Assembly: GCA_947489685.1 (NCBI GenBank)
Contig: CANLEM010000004.1
Location: 186,001 to 250,000, forward strand
Reading direction: 5' to 3'
DNA length: 64,000 nt
DNA from: an uncultured Aquimarina sp.
GTDB lineage: Bacteria > Bacteroidota > Bacteroidia > Flavobacteriales > Flavobacteriaceae
Made by a program: the position numbers and the translations under genes. The notes below the pieces were generated by a model that was given only the letters and a program-made list of their open reading frames with translations, was not told where the DNA came from and ran no database searches. Each line of letters starts with the position of its first letter. Positions within the stretch are counted from its first letter, which is position 1. Of this stretch, positions 18,031-29,600 are shown piece by piece.

Positions 18031-21000
18031 TTATTCCATTATTAATTTACGAACCTGACTTCCAGAATTAGTCTCTAATAAGATAAAGTAAATACCAGAG
18101 TTTAGAGAAGACATATCATAATCAAATATGTATGCATCTTTTCCTTGATCATTTCGCGAGTCAATTAAGTTGTTATTGACCATATTAAAAATCTTAACGC
18201 TTATCGGTAATGGTTTTGGTAAGTTTACATCAACTTTGAATATACCATTTGATGGGTTAGGATATACTTTATACTCTATTACCGAACTAATTGATTCGTC
18301 GTCTTCATTTTCATCTTCGTTTTCGTCAAATTCTTTTTCTACAACAACTACCTTTTTTGTCTGGGTAGCACTACACAATCCACGATAAGTAGTAACGGTA
18401 ATTTCGTACTCTCCAGGAGCATCAAATACCAGCTCTGCATAATTGTCATCGGCAAAAATAACCTGAGCCTCTTCGGGGAATGTCCATTCTAAATTATCCG
18501 GTAATGGATCGCTTATATTTACAATAACAAACTGTTCGTTAACAAAAACCTGTGTAGAAGCTATAAATTGAGCTGCTACTGTATCTGTAGTTCTATCAAT
18601 AAAAATATCATCTGTTGCAATACAGCCTTTGGTATCTGTTACCTCAACGGTATAAATACCTATTGCATCTACTTCTATTACGGGATCTGTACTTGTAAAT
18701 CCATTTTCGGATGTCCAAAGATAAGTTGCTCCCGGATCCGTGACAGTAGCGTTTATTTCTGCTACTTGATCCTGACATAATGTAATATCTTCGCCTATAT
18801 TGACTATGAATTCCTCTGGATTGGTTATCAAAATCTCTTTACTAATTTGACACCCTTTGGCATCTGTAATAGTAACCTGATATGAATTTGCACATATATC
18901 TAGTATATCTTCCGAAGTACTACCATTACTCCATTGATAATTATATGGCGGTGTGCCTCCCGTTGTTTCTAATAAAATCTGACCATCACACCCAGCATAA
19001 CATGTAGGATTTGTAGCTGTGTGATCAGAGGTCAATGGGGCCGGAGCAACTAATATAACAGTTGCTGAGGTAGTACATCCTCTGGCATCAATAATATCCA
19101 AAGTATAGGTTCCTGCAACTACACTTTCTAAGGTCTCCGAAACCGCACCAGTATTCCATAGATATCGATATGGTGCTGTACCGCCGTTTACTACAGAAGT
19201 TATTGACCAATCGTTTTGATCTCCACAATTTACAAAATCCGAAGATAGTTCTAATTGCAATGCATCGGGTTCTCTTAGCTCAAATACATCACTGGTTACC
19301 GAAGTACTTACCGCATCGGAAACTACAATATAATAGTTACCTGCAGGTATACCTTGCAATAAGAAGCCATCTATACCAATTGGTGTAGCTGTATCGGCGT
19401 TATACCACTGATAATTATATTGCTTTGTAGAATTAAAAGGCACTCCTCCTTGTACAACTGCTGTAAGGCTTCCTGAGGTTGCACTTCCAAAACATGAAAT
19501 TACACTAATCGGTTCTATTCTTACCTCTAACACCGGTGGTTCGAATAGATCTACATCATCTATTTGCAATACACACATATTGGCATCTGTTACCGTAAGA
19601 GAATACTTCTCTGCTCCGATATTATTTAATTCATTTGTTGTAGAAGCTTGAGGTACTCCATTAAAATCAAACCACTCAAAAGTGTATGGTAGGGTTCCTC
19701 CTCCTATATTTACTCTAATACGACCATCTGTTGCTCCAGCAGAAGAAGGATATTCACGATCTATAGTACCGCCAATAACAAACAAGCTCTGAGGTTGTTT
19801 TACATGGATTTCTTTCTCTACAACACAATCATTTGCATCGGTTACTGTAATGGTATAGAAACCAGCTCTAAGAGAAGATATATCTTCTGTAAGATCACCA
19901 TTGGTCCAACTATATGTATAGGGTTCTACACCTCCAATTACCGTAATATCTATAGCTCCATCGGTATCTCCATTACATAACAAATCAGTTACAGTCTCAT
20001 TAATTTCTAACAAATCTGGTTGTTGAACTGTATAGGTATCGTTATGAGTATTACCATTTTCATCTGTTACGACAACGGTATATACTCCATATGGTAAAGT
20101 AGTATCGGTATCGGGCGTCGTAAACAATATTGTAGTTGGGTCATTTTCTTCAAACCACTGATACGTATATTCACCAAAACCACCAACCGTAGTGGTTGTT
20201 AATGGTATTTGCGTTTGTTCTCCAAAACACTGAATTCCTTCTTCTAAATTAATTGGTTGAATTTCAACAATTAACTCATCTGGTTGTGTTATCCTTTCAG
20301 TAATCGAAGCTGTACAATCATTAGCATCAGTAACTACCAATCTATAATTACCAATAGGTACATCCTCTATATCTTCTGTCGAGGCAGAAAATGTAGGATC
20401 ATCTAAATCTATCCATGCATAGGTATATGGAGTAGTTCCTCCATTTACATCTAGGGTAATTTCTCCGTTATTGGTTTCAAAACCAGTTAGGTTTACAGGA
20501 TTCACTGCTGTGATTTCTAACGGCGCATCGGGTTGAGTAATAACAACACTCGCCGGAAGTGAGGTTGTACATAAATTATCGTCAATAACCACCACTTCAT
20601 ATGTTCCGGAAGATAAACCAGTTAAATCCTCGGTTGTTTCTTCAAAATCTGGGTCTTCAACTTTTGTCCAACTAAACGTATAAGGGAGATATGCTCCTGT
20701 AACTTCATCCTTAGGTCCACCAACAACAGTTATATTAATGGCACCAGTAGATTCTCCATGACAATTTACATTTGTAGGCTCACCGTTTAAGGTAACCACC
20801 AAATCATCAGGTTGCAAAAGATTAAACGTATCATCTGCACTTTCTCCTTTAGAGTCTGTAGCAACAATTTTGTACACTCCCGCTTTTAAATCAGAAATTT
20901 GATCCAAAGTAAGATCCGTATTTATTGGTGTCTCGGTTGCACCTTCGACCAAATACCATTGATAATCAAAATCAGCAGGTACAGATTCAATAGGGAAGCC

Positions 21001-24000
21001 ACCACTAACTACCGCTTTTATTTCTCCCAGAGCATCATCATGACATAATATCGGCGTAACTCCTTCGATTTTTACAGTTATTGGTAATGGTTGTAATACG
21101 ACAAAAGTTTCGTCTACTTCACAATCATTTTCATCTTTAACAGTTACGGTATATGATCCTTGAGATAAGTTATCTATAAATAATGTGTTTCCTGTAAAAG
21201 TAGCATCTCCTTCCTTGGTCCAGGTTAAAGTATGATTACCCGTTCCTCCTACTACATCAATCAAAATATTACCATCAGTTCCTCCTATAGATGTTGCGTG
21301 CTCAAATGAAACTCGAGTAATTTTAATTTCATCAGGCTCATCAATAGTAATTGATTTTGAGGTATCCAACTCGCAATCATTGGCATCTTTGATCCATACC
21401 TGATATGTTCCTTGTACTAGTCCTTCTATAGTAAGACTCGTTAAATCATCCTCAGAAACGTAGGTCGCTTTATTATCTATTGAAAAATAATAAGGTCGTG
21501 TTCCTCCTCCTGGAGTTAGAATAATTTCTCCAGTGTTTTTCCCAAAACAATCCACATCTGTTTTCCCTAAACTTAAAGTTAATGGATCGGGATCATCAAA
21601 TACGATATTATCTTCTTTAAAAGTAAATCCATCGTTTACTCGTACTCTATAATTTCCTGCTTGTCTATTTGCAATACTTTGATTTGTCTCACCGGGTATC
21701 GGTACTCCATCTTCGTACCATATGTAGGTATATGTTTCAGAACCTCCAATAGGCTCTGCCAATAGAACTCCTACTCCTTGATCACAAGGTATAGCTGTAT
21801 CTACTTTTATAGAAACTATCAACTCATCGGGTTCATCAACTTTAATAACTTCAGATGGTTTAGAACATGTTCCTGTGCCATCGGTCACGGTGGCTACATA
21901 ATCTCCAGCCAAAAGACCAGAAATACTAACTCCTGTATCTGGAATCGAAGCGCCATTCCTAGTCCAAGTAATTGTATACTCGGCACCAGATGGGCCAGGT
22001 GTACCTCCCGATACAGATATCTGAATGGCTCCTATATTATCACCAAAAATATTGTTATCCACAACATTTGTTGGAGTGATATTTATTTCTAATGGTTGAC
22101 CTATCGTTAAATTTCCAGCAATTTCTGATCTACATGTGGTTACATCTCTATCACGGGCAACAAAACGATAAGGAGCTGTTCTTGAAGCTAAAGCGAATAC
22201 ATTACTATCTTGCCATGTTGTATTGGTTGGTCCATTCCAAACGGCATATTGATATGTTCCTGATTTACCTCCAACCGCAGTTATTGTAACCGCCGCATTA
22301 TCTCCAAAGCACGTGATCGGCTGATCATCAATATTTGTAATTCTTATAGGTAGAGGAATATTGGTGAATCTTATATCAGTTTTACTTTCGCTACCACTTC
22401 TTGCATCTGTTACTGTTACTGCATACACAGCCTCTTCTCCTGTAATACTTACTCCTGTTCCATAATCAGAAGCATCTTTCTTCCAAGAAATACTGTATGG
22501 CGCATATCCACCCGCTATGTCATAAACTCTTATTGTACCATCATTGCCCCCAGCACAACTCGGTGCAGTTTCTTCAATTTTAAAAGTAATTTTTTCAGGA
22601 TCCACAATCTCCGGAAGATCTAGGATTATGAAACAATCTTTATCATCAGTATATTTGATTTTGTGTTTTCCTGCACGTAGTCCTATGATATCAAAACCGT
22701 TGGTATAAGCTTTACCCGTTTCTTTAATGGTCATAGAGTTACCATCCAGCCAAACTTCATAGTCATAATATTGTAAACTACCATCTACTATTGGGTTTCC
22801 TCCGGTGACTTCATCAATTGCAATTTTGGCATCACTAAGCCCCGGTCCTCCAGGTTGTAAAGGATTTGGATCACTCCCTGTTGCAATTTCAATAATACTA
22901 TGAGCTATTTGATCTTTCCTTTCGATTTCAATTTCTACTGCTGTAGGTGTTATACACCCATTGTTATCTCGAACCTTTACATTTTTTGTTCCTACAGAAA
23001 TGCCACTTACCAAAAATGGTGATTGTGCAGCGGTAAACGATTCTGTGCTCCATGTCGCTCCATTATCCAAGCTATACGTATATGGTCCTGTACCATTTGA
23101 AGCTGTTATTTTTAAAGAACCGTCATTACTCTCAAAGCAGGTTTCATCACTTTCTTTGATTGCATTGAAAGAAATTGCTTCAGGGGGAGTTATAGTAAAA
23201 TAAATAGGATCATCATCATCCGCGGGATAAGTATACTCATTACAAAAAGGAGCTCCTTGACCAATCGATCTATCGTAACCTGTAACAACTATTCTATAAT
23301 CTCCAGCACCTAAACCTTTCCCTGGACTTGGCACCCATGTATAGGTCCAATTACTTCCTTCCTGCACGAATGATCTTATTCCGGTATTATTATCCACCGG
23401 TTGAAAAGAACCATCCTGAAACTTTTTGAAAAGATTAAAGTACATCTCTTCAGGGGCATAAATCTGTCTTTTGAAAAACAACTTTAAGGTTGCATCATCA
23501 CCTCCAAAACATTTAGGTTGTGTAAATTCGGGAACTCTTGCAACCTCTGGAGCTTCTGGTAAATACAAAACTGTAACCACATTCGAAACTTTATCCTCTG
23601 GACTACAATTAGGGTTAAGCCTTACTCTAATAGGCTTATTAATCTTTTGTCTATATGCTGCCGAATTATAGGTAAACATATCTGATAATTTCAGACTTAT
23701 GTTTTTATCTCCTCTATATTTTGTAAGTTCTTTATATACCGGTTCGTTTCTATATTGCTGTCCATTATTGATTAAGTCTTGCACATCTTGCTGGGCCAAC
23801 TGCCAAGCAAAATAATAAAACTCACATGCTCCATCTGGTGGCGCCATTCGAACCGATGGTGTTTCCTTAACATTTGGTATTGGATTAGGATCTGCTCCGG
23901 CTCTTATAAAAGGAGTACCTCCTCCATCTAGACATAAGACATATTCGTCATAAGCATCTTGAGCTCGTTGTCTAGCTCTCTTAAACTCTTCTGTTTCAAC

Positions 24001-24579
24001 TCTTCTGGATCTTTCTTCAAATTCCCATCTATATATGCTATTCCATGCCGGAAAAACACTTGGGTCCTGAATTCCTATCCCTTCAGATTCACAAGCGGTT
24101 CTGGTTCCAGTTACACTAGAATTATCCGAGAATTTGATTTTAAGTAATGGTTCTGTAAATATTTTTATACTCGCTCCGCCCATGGCTGTGCCTAAAAAGG
24201 ACAAATCATAACTATAGGTTCTACAAAAAGAGTGGGAAACTCCTTCTATAGTTAATGTTCTTCTTCTTCTACTTCCAGATCTACAGGACCTTCTAACATG
24301 TCGAGTAGCTCTTACTTGCCATTCGGCTATTCGCTTATTTGCGGGTACAATTATTGACCCTTTTAATGTCCTCGCTCCTTCAGACCAACCACCTTCACCA
24401 ACAGTTTCAAAATTGGCTTGGCCAACATACCTAACTTTTACGTAATACGTCGGGCAGCGATAATGTCTGTTCCTATCATTATAACTTAGTTCATATCTAA
24501 TTTTATACTGATCCTGAGCTGCAGTATCTTCAGTATAAAATGATAAAATCGTAATTAATAATAACAATAATCGTTTCAT
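18031..24579 (-). CDS. SprB-repeat giant surface protein with T9SS type A sorting domain
   Basis: A 2182-residue protein: signal peptide (to about residue 21), an N-terminal Arg- and Cys-rich domain (about 22-430, with the cluster RSGSRRRR at 101-107), then about 17 tandem SprB-type repeats of 80-100 residues (about 470-1990). Each repeat follows the pattern C-x-G, D-G-x-I, GG-x-x-PYTYxW, and AGxYxVTVTDxxxC. A PKD-like segment, an acidic linker (EFDENEDENEDDES) and a type A sorting domain (about 2100-2182, KVYPNPSNG at its start, ending KLIME) follow. The sorting domain means export by the T9SS and surface attachment or release. SprB in Flavobacterium johnsoniae is a mobile gliding adhesin, but this protein is much shorter and has no sprC/D/F-like neighbours. 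An adhesin or surface-layer filament is the best guess. Confidence 0.9.
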   Translation of the reverse strand: MKRLLLLLITILSFYTEDTAAQDQYKIRYELSYNDRNRHYRCPTYYVKVRYVGQANFETVGEGGWSEGARTLKGSIIVPANKRIAEWQVRATRHVRRSCRSGSRRRRTLTIEGVSHSFCRTYSYDLSFLGTAMGGASIKIFTEPLLKIKFSDNSSVTGTRTACESEGIGIQDPSVFPAWNSIYRWEFEERSRRVETEEFKRARQRAQDAYDEYVLCLDGGGTPFIRAGADPNPIPNVKETPSVRMAPPDGACEFYYFAWQLAQQDVQDLINNGQQYRNEPVYKELTKYRGDKNISLKLSDMFTYNSAAYRQKINKPIRVRLNPNCSPEDKVSNVVTVLYLPEAPEVARVPEFTQPKCFGGDDATLKLFFKRQIYAPEEMYFNLFKKFQDGSFQPVDNNTGIRSFVQEGSNWTYTWVPSPGKGLGAGDYRIVVTGYDRSIGQGAPFCNEYTYPADDDDPIYFTITPPEAISFNAIKESDETCFESNDGSLKITASNGTGPYTYSLDNGATWSTESFTAAQSPFLVSGISVGTKNVKVRDNNGCITPTAVEIEIERKDQIAHSIIEIATGSDPNPLQPGGPGLSDAKIAIDEVTGGNPIVDGSLQYYDYEVWLDGNSMTIKETGKAYTNGFDIIGLRAGKHKIKYTDDKDCFIILDLPEIVDPEKITFKIEETAPSCAGGNDGTIRVYDIAGGYAPYSISWKKDASDYGTGVSITGEEAVYAVTVTDARSGSESKTDIRFTNIPLPIRITNIDDQPITCFGDNAAVTITAVGGKSGTYQYAVWNGPTNTTWQDSNVFALASRTAPYRFVARDRDVTTCRSEIAGNLTIGQPLEINITPTNVVDNNIFGDNIGAIQISVSGGTPGPSGAEYTITWTRNGASIPDTGVSISGLLAGDYVATVTDGTGTCSKPSEVIKVDEPDELIVSIKVDTAIPCDQGVGVLLAEPIGGSETYTYIWYEDGVPIPGETNQSIANRQAGNYRVRVNDGFTFKEDNIVFDDPDPLTLSLGKTDVDCFGKNTGEIILTPGGGTRPYYFSIDNKATYVSEDDLTSLTIEGLVQGTYQVWIKDANDCELDTSKSITIDEPDEIKITRVSFEHATSIGGTDGNILIDVVGGTGNHTLTWTKEGDATFTGNTLFIDNLSQGSYTVTVKDENDCEVDETFVVLQPLPITVKIEGVTPILCHDDALGEIKAVVSGGFPIESVPADFDYQWYLVEGATETPINTDLTLDQISDLKAGVYKIVATDSKGESADDTFNLLQPDDLVVTLNGEPTNVNCHGESTGAINITVVGGPKDEVTGAYLPYTFSWTKVEDPDFEETTEDLTGLSSGTYEVVVIDDNLCTTSLPASVVITQPDAPLEITAVNPVNLTGFETNNGEITLDVNGGTTPYTYAWIDLDDPTFSASTEDIEDVPIGNYRLVVTDANDCTASITERITQPDELIVEIQPINLEEGIQCFGEQTQIPLTTTTVGGFGEYTYQWFEENDPTTILFTTPDTDTTLPYGVYTVVVTDENGNTHNDTYTVQQPDLLEINETVTDLLCNGDTDGAIDITVIGGVEPYTYSWTNGDLTEDISSLRAGFYTITVTDANDCVVEKEIHVKQPQSLFVIGGTIDREYPSSAGATDGRIRVNIGGGTLPYTFEWFDFNGVPQASTTNELNNIGAEKYSLTVTDANMCVLQIDDVDLFEPPVLEVRIEPISVISCFGSATSGSLTAVVQGGVPFNSTKQYNYQWYNADTATPIGIDGFLLQGIPAGNYYIVVSDAVSTSVTSDVFELREPDALQLELSSDFVNCGDQNDWSITSVVNGGTAPYRYLWNTGAVSETLESVVAGTYTLDIIDARGCTTSATVILVAPAPLTSDHTATNPTCYAGCDGQILLETTGGTPPYNYQWSNGSTSEDILDICANSYQVTITDAKGCQISKEILITNPEEFIVNIGEDITLCQDQVAEINATVTDPGATYLWTSENGFTSTDPVIEVDAIGIYTVEVTDTKGCIATDDIFIDRTTDTVAAQFIASTQVFVNEQFVIVNISDPLPDNLEWTFPEEAQVIFADDNYAELVFDAPGEYEITVTTYRGLCSATQTKKVVVVEKEFDENEDENEDDESISSVIEYKVYPNPSNGIFKVDVNLPKPLPISVKIFNMVNNNLIDSRNDQGKDAYIFDYDMSSLNSGIYFILLETNSGSQVRKLIME

Positions 24580-24588
24580 ATTTTCCCT

Positions 24589-26694
24589 TTAATATTCCAC
24601 TTCAATTTTTTTAATTGGAGACTTTGCTCCCGAACTAAATGATGCCTGTAACAAATAGGTATATTTAGAATTAATTCTTAAATCTGTATCTACAAAATTT
24701 CCTTTATCTGCCTTAAAAACCTTATATAATGTCGGTTTCTTTTCTTCTTCGGCCCGGTACAAAGAAAACTCGGTAACTTCTTCTTCCTTATATCTCCAAC
24801 TTAAACCAATCTTTTTCTCTTCACGGTTTACTAATGCCGAAAATCTATCAATCTCTGGTTTAGGCTTATTATCTGGTAAACTTATTGTAAGAGGTGTTAC
24901 TGGTTCTGATTCTAACCCCGAATCATCCATAGTTACCATAGTGTACAAATAAACTACTACTGGTTTTGCCGTAGTATCCTTAAAAGTATTTTCGGGCAAG
25001 CTTATATCTGCTATCAATTCCCAGGGTAGTTCTCCTCCTTTTTCTTTTCTATAGATTAAGGTTTTTACCGCATCTTCACTACTACTGGTAATCCACTTTA
25101 ATTCTACAACACCCTGATCCGCCTCAAATGATGTAAATACTGGTTTAGTTGGTGGTATAATATCTGGTTTTTTAAGCTCTAAGACTTCCGAAAATCCAGA
25201 AGGGTTATATCGTTGATCAAAAGATTGAACCTTATAATATACCTTGCTATTCAAGGTTTTTATATTTACAGTATCGATAATTTTACTTTCTGGGATAGGT
25301 CGGAAAGTGATCTGCGTATATTCTTCATTTTCCAAATTTGCTCTAAATACTCTATACCCTAAAAAATCGGCTTCAACATTACGCTGCCAACTTAACTGAA
25401 CAATTCCTGTAGAATCAATAGTTCCTGTTATCCCTACAGGAATGGCAGGTGGTACATCATCAACAGGTTGCACCATTTGCGGAAATGATACTCGTTTACT
25501 ACCATCCAACCCTACTGCTGTTATCGTAAAATAATTTACTACATTGAGGTTCGAGAATGATGTACTTCTAGAATCTTTGGATATTTTAGTATTCACAACT
25601 TGATAGTTTCCTTTTACCAGGTCTGATCTATTTAATTCGAAATGGGATAGAGAAACCATGCCTTCGTCGGGAAACTCCCAAGTAATTATAGCACTACTAT
25701 TATCTGATTGTAATTTGGCTTCTGTTATTGCTGGATTATATACCAATGCTTTTCTTCCTGACCCATAAACGGTTTTTGAAGGAGGACCTACTTCTCCAAA
25801 AGGAGATATCCCTTTGATTCTATAATGGTAATCTTTATCATTTCTAGGTAAACTATCTACATAAAACATTCGATCAGAAGGATTTTTTTCGCGTTCACCA
25901 AGATTCGCAATGGGAACATCTTCAAGCGATTTAAACGTATTACCATTATCTTCTGATCGTTCGATAATATAGTTGTTGTATTGCCTTTTTAGTAATACAA
26001 AATTCCAACTTAGCATAACGCTTTTATCATTAAATACTCCCACAAAATCCTTGGGTTCTGGTAAGGGCTGAAAATCTGCTAATCCTATATATACTCCTCC
26101 AAATTTTACTTGTTGTTTTTCTGTAGGTATTGCTGCATATACTCTATAGAGATATTGCTCATCAGGCTTTACATTTGTATCTATAAATGCCAATCCCGAA
26201 TATTTTGCCACTTCAAAGTTTTGATCAGCTGCAAAAAGAGCAAAAGAAAACCGTTGTTCTAAAGCTTCTGCTTTATTGATGATGCTAATTATATCGTCTC
26301 CTCCTTGTTCGAGTTCTACATTAAAGCTCTCTCCGTATATTGCTTGTGCTGCAATAGCCGCATTATTATCACGATTACTAAATTCTTCCCATTCCATCAT
26401 GGGTTTAGGTAAGATTGGTGTGGCCGTTAGTTTTTCTACAGGAGGGTCTTGCAAAATTACACCAGCTCTTACAATAGTTTTACGTTCTATAGTAAACCCA
26501 TATTGGTTGGCATATTTCCAAGCCAAAGGTGTCGTTACTCCCCATCGCAACATAATAGCATCCTTGGTAGCTCTACCTATTACTTTAATTTCGGGTTTTT
26601 CTTCTCCAATAGGCTCTTGTGCTTCGATAGTCCAAGAAGAAACAAATACCAGAAGTATTACTATATATTGTATGTTTTTTATCAATTTAATCAT
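24589..26694 (-). CDS. Exported multi-FN3 protein
   Basis: A 701-residue protein with a signal peptide (to about residue 26, then QEPIGEEKPEI). The rest is a string of about six fibronectin-type-III modules. The recurring marks are V-x-L-S/K-W early in each module (AIMLRWG, SVMLSWNF, AIITWEFP, VQLSWQRN, VELKWITS, IGLSWRY) and Y-x-Y/K-V-x-x late (YLYRVYA, YHYRIKG, VYYKVQSFD). It ends in the last FN3 strand with no sorting domain, so it may stay periplasmic or bind to a secreted partner. Its start overlaps the 3' end of the 1580-residue gene by eight bases, and it is nine bases before the SprB-repeat gene. This suggests coupled expression and a joint surface complex (inference). Confidence 0.8.
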   Translation of the reverse strand: MIKLIKNIQYIVILLVFVSSWTIEAQEPIGEEKPEIKVIGRATKDAIMLRWGVTTPLAWKYANQYGFTIERKTIVRAGVILQDPPVEKLTATPILPKPMMEWEEFSNRDNNAAIAAQAIYGESFNVELEQGGDDIISIINKAEALEQRFSFALFAADQNFEVAKYSGLAFIDTNVKPDEQYLYRVYAAIPTEKQQVKFGGVYIGLADFQPLPEPKDFVGVFNDKSVMLSWNFVLLKRQYNNYIIERSEDNGNTFKSLEDVPIANLGEREKNPSDRMFYVDSLPRNDKDYHYRIKGISPFGEVGPPSKTVYGSGRKALVYNPAITEAKLQSDNSSAIITWEFPDEGMVSLSHFELNRSDLVKGNYQVVNTKISKDSRSTSFSNLNVVNYFTITAVGLDGSKRVSFPQMVQPVDDVPPAIPVGITGTIDSTGIVQLSWQRNVEADFLGYRVFRANLENEEYTQITFRPIPESKIIDTVNIKTLNSKVYYKVQSFDQRYNPSGFSEVLELKKPDIIPPTKPVFTSFEADQGVVELKWITSSSEDAVKTLIYRKEKGGELPWELIADISLPENTFKDTTAKPVVVYLYTMVTMDDSGLESEPVTPLTISLPDNKPKPEIDRFSALVNREEKKIGLSWRYKEEEVTEFSLYRAEEEKKPTLYKVFKADKGNFVDTDLRINSKYTYLLQASFSSGAKSPIKKIEVEY

Positions 26695-29600
26695 ATAACG
26701 GATTCGTGTATTTTACCGTTTGTGCCTTACCTGATTTAACTTGTCCAGGTAGTACATATTTTAACTCTGTTTTGTATTTTCCTTTCCTCATTAATGGAAA
26801 TGGTTCTGTAATTAGTTTCGCATATTTACTTTCGTTAATCGCGGTTTCGGAATTCACCAATTTATATCTCAAATCTTCGTAATCCTGATGATAGTAATGT
26901 GTTAAATTATATCGATATGGATTATACAATTCTGTCTCGCCCGTATATTCATTTTCGAGATAGGTTAAATACCACGACTGCGGTTCTACTCCTTCTAGCG
27001 GAGGAACGCCTACTCTTTCTGTATCTCGATCCACAGTGATTGTACCTTCTAATGGATAATTTTGATACAACATTGGATAAATTTGATTTTTATAGTACGA
27101 GTCTTCAGGAATTGCTCTTACGATAACCAATGGTACATTACCTGTATAATCACTTCCTACTAATTCTGAAAGATCAAATGGTTCTAAAGGGTCTATCGCA
27201 GAAGACAATGTTAATCCATATGGATAAGTAACATGCTCATACAATTCTTTATTTTCTCTCATTTGTCTCATTTTCTTATCAAAAGTGGTGTATTGACTGG
27301 TTCCAAATTCGAAGGCCAATAACTCTCTTTCATCACCTTGAGTAATTACTCCATCTGCAGTTCTGTTTTTTAGCTCAACATCAGAACCCGATACATTACC
27401 ACCGGATGTTCCGGCAAAGGATCCTGTTTTATCACCGTCGGAAGCGACGTCACCACCCAAATTCTCTTTGGAATATGACTCTTTTACATTGGCCGAAATA
27501 TCACTTTGCGGAGGAATTAACTGAATTTGAACCGAATACCCTACCTGCGTATTCATATTCTTAGGTAGACTAAAGGTTACTTGTTTTTTGCCTTTATTAT
27601 ATCCAAAGTTTTCACGAGCTTCTACCCCATTATTACCATTCATAATCATGGTTTTCTTCCAATTAGGCACTGCATCAAATAGATAAGACTGTCCTCGTTT
27701 CAGGTTAATATATCCCGTTTTGTATTCATCTATAAAGAAATTCTTTTGTCCAACAGCAGGATACATATACGCTATATTGTTTAAAGGGATAGTTTTTGGC
27801 GCTTCACCAGTTGTAAAGTTAATCTCCTTGGTTTCTATTGCTACTTTACCTTCATCCATGATATTTTGCCAATTCCCATTTACATATTCTTCAAAATGAA
27901 CTTGAACATATCCTTTTAATCCAGAATTTGGCGGTAAGATCTCATGAGAATAAAATACGGCTACATCATTTTTATTATTCCATTTCACCTCTCCAACGAT
28001 AGGACTACCATCTTTAGAAACATCAAACTTATCTAATAATATTCTATATTTTCTGTCACCTGTCTCATCAGGAATTTCGAACACCTTATTAATCTGTAGA
28101 TTAAAGACTACTTGTGGTGCAGCAAATACATCCACATCTGCCGATCCTTCTTTTGGTGTCATATCACCGATTACAACGATTCCGTCAAGAACACTACCTC
28201 CAACAATTTCACATTTCTCTCCGAGTTCGACTTTGAATCTAAATCGACCTTTGATTAAACCGCCGAGCAGATTATAATGCCCTCCTAGATATCCTCTAAA
28301 CCAAACCGGGTTAGGTAATCTAGCTTGAAGAATTACGGCTCCTCCTCCTTTTATGATCGGAATTTTTTTCTTGGACCCGAATAATTTAAAGGTAAGTCCC
28401 AATTCTCCTTGAAGATATGCGTATGATTGTCCGTTGGCATACCATCCATTAAGACCTATTTGTTCTGTACTTCCTTTACAGCGCGCATCACCATAATCTT
28501 TAACCATAATATCGAAACCGATTCCGGCATCAAAACGAGCATAGAATATCAAGAATGAAAGATCTCCTGTAGTCACACTTAAATGTGCACCAAAGGCTAA
28601 TCCTTTTCCTGATTCTAAAGCATTAAGATCACGCGTATAGTCCAATTCTGAAGCATCTATACCTAGTATTTCTGCCACAATAGATGGCGGCGGCGGACTA
28701 CCAGGTAGACCATCTCCTGCCATAAAATAACTACGCGTTTCGAGTTTAAGGATTCCTAAGTTTAAAGCAATACCTACAGGGTCATCTGGCGTACCTATTA
28801 GTATATGCCACTCATCTGGTGCGACATAAAAATCCATCCACCCTGCTCTTCCTCCGGGGCCTACTCCTTTTAGGATTCCGAAATTGATATAGATTTCTGA
28901 AGTTGAGTGAAAAATATTATTTACAAAGTCATAACCAATAAATACATCAACGGTCATTGCACCACTTGGTGATTGTGCAGGTAATCCTATAGCCCCACCT
29001 ACTGATGCGATATCTCCCAGGTTATCTGTTAGAGTTTCGAAGAAATCACCGGGTAAAGCAGCTACCAGCTCACCATGACCTTTGAAATAAATATCTTGAA
29101 GGCCTCCAGATTTCAAGAACGTCATTCCGAACTCTACAGTAGCGTGAAATAATTCTTCGGAGTTTTGTGTAATAATCCCTACCGAGGCTTTTAAACCTAA
29201 TCCACTATTAACATCGGGTTTATATATCACCCCCGATGTAGATGCGCCTATTTGAGTATAGGCTGCATTTGGATCATTGGTTACTCCTGCCATTTTCATA
29301 CGGTTGGATGCCCCTCCGCCAAAGGAGTTAAGCGCGAACCCCGTAAAAATTGGTATTCCTGAAGGTATGGTTACACTGGCATCGGCAAACCAATATCGAA
29401 ACTCTGGAGTCCTACCAAATAGTGCTTTTGCTTCTACGTCTAGTTGTACTCCTTTTGTAAACTTAGCTCCTACTGCACCTGCAAATCCTTTTCCGTATGT
29501 TGGATCATTATCAAAGATAAAAATGGCTCCTTTAAGTTCCATTCCAGCAACTTCCATCTGGATAAATACACGTTCTAGCTTGACACCATCAAACTTCCAT

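Noticed and set aside
18031..24579. Regularly spaced repeats that might be read as a repeat array
   Set aside because: The repetition is at protein level (SprB-type modules); the DNA copies are diverged and there are no identical direct repeats with unique spacers as in CRISPR.
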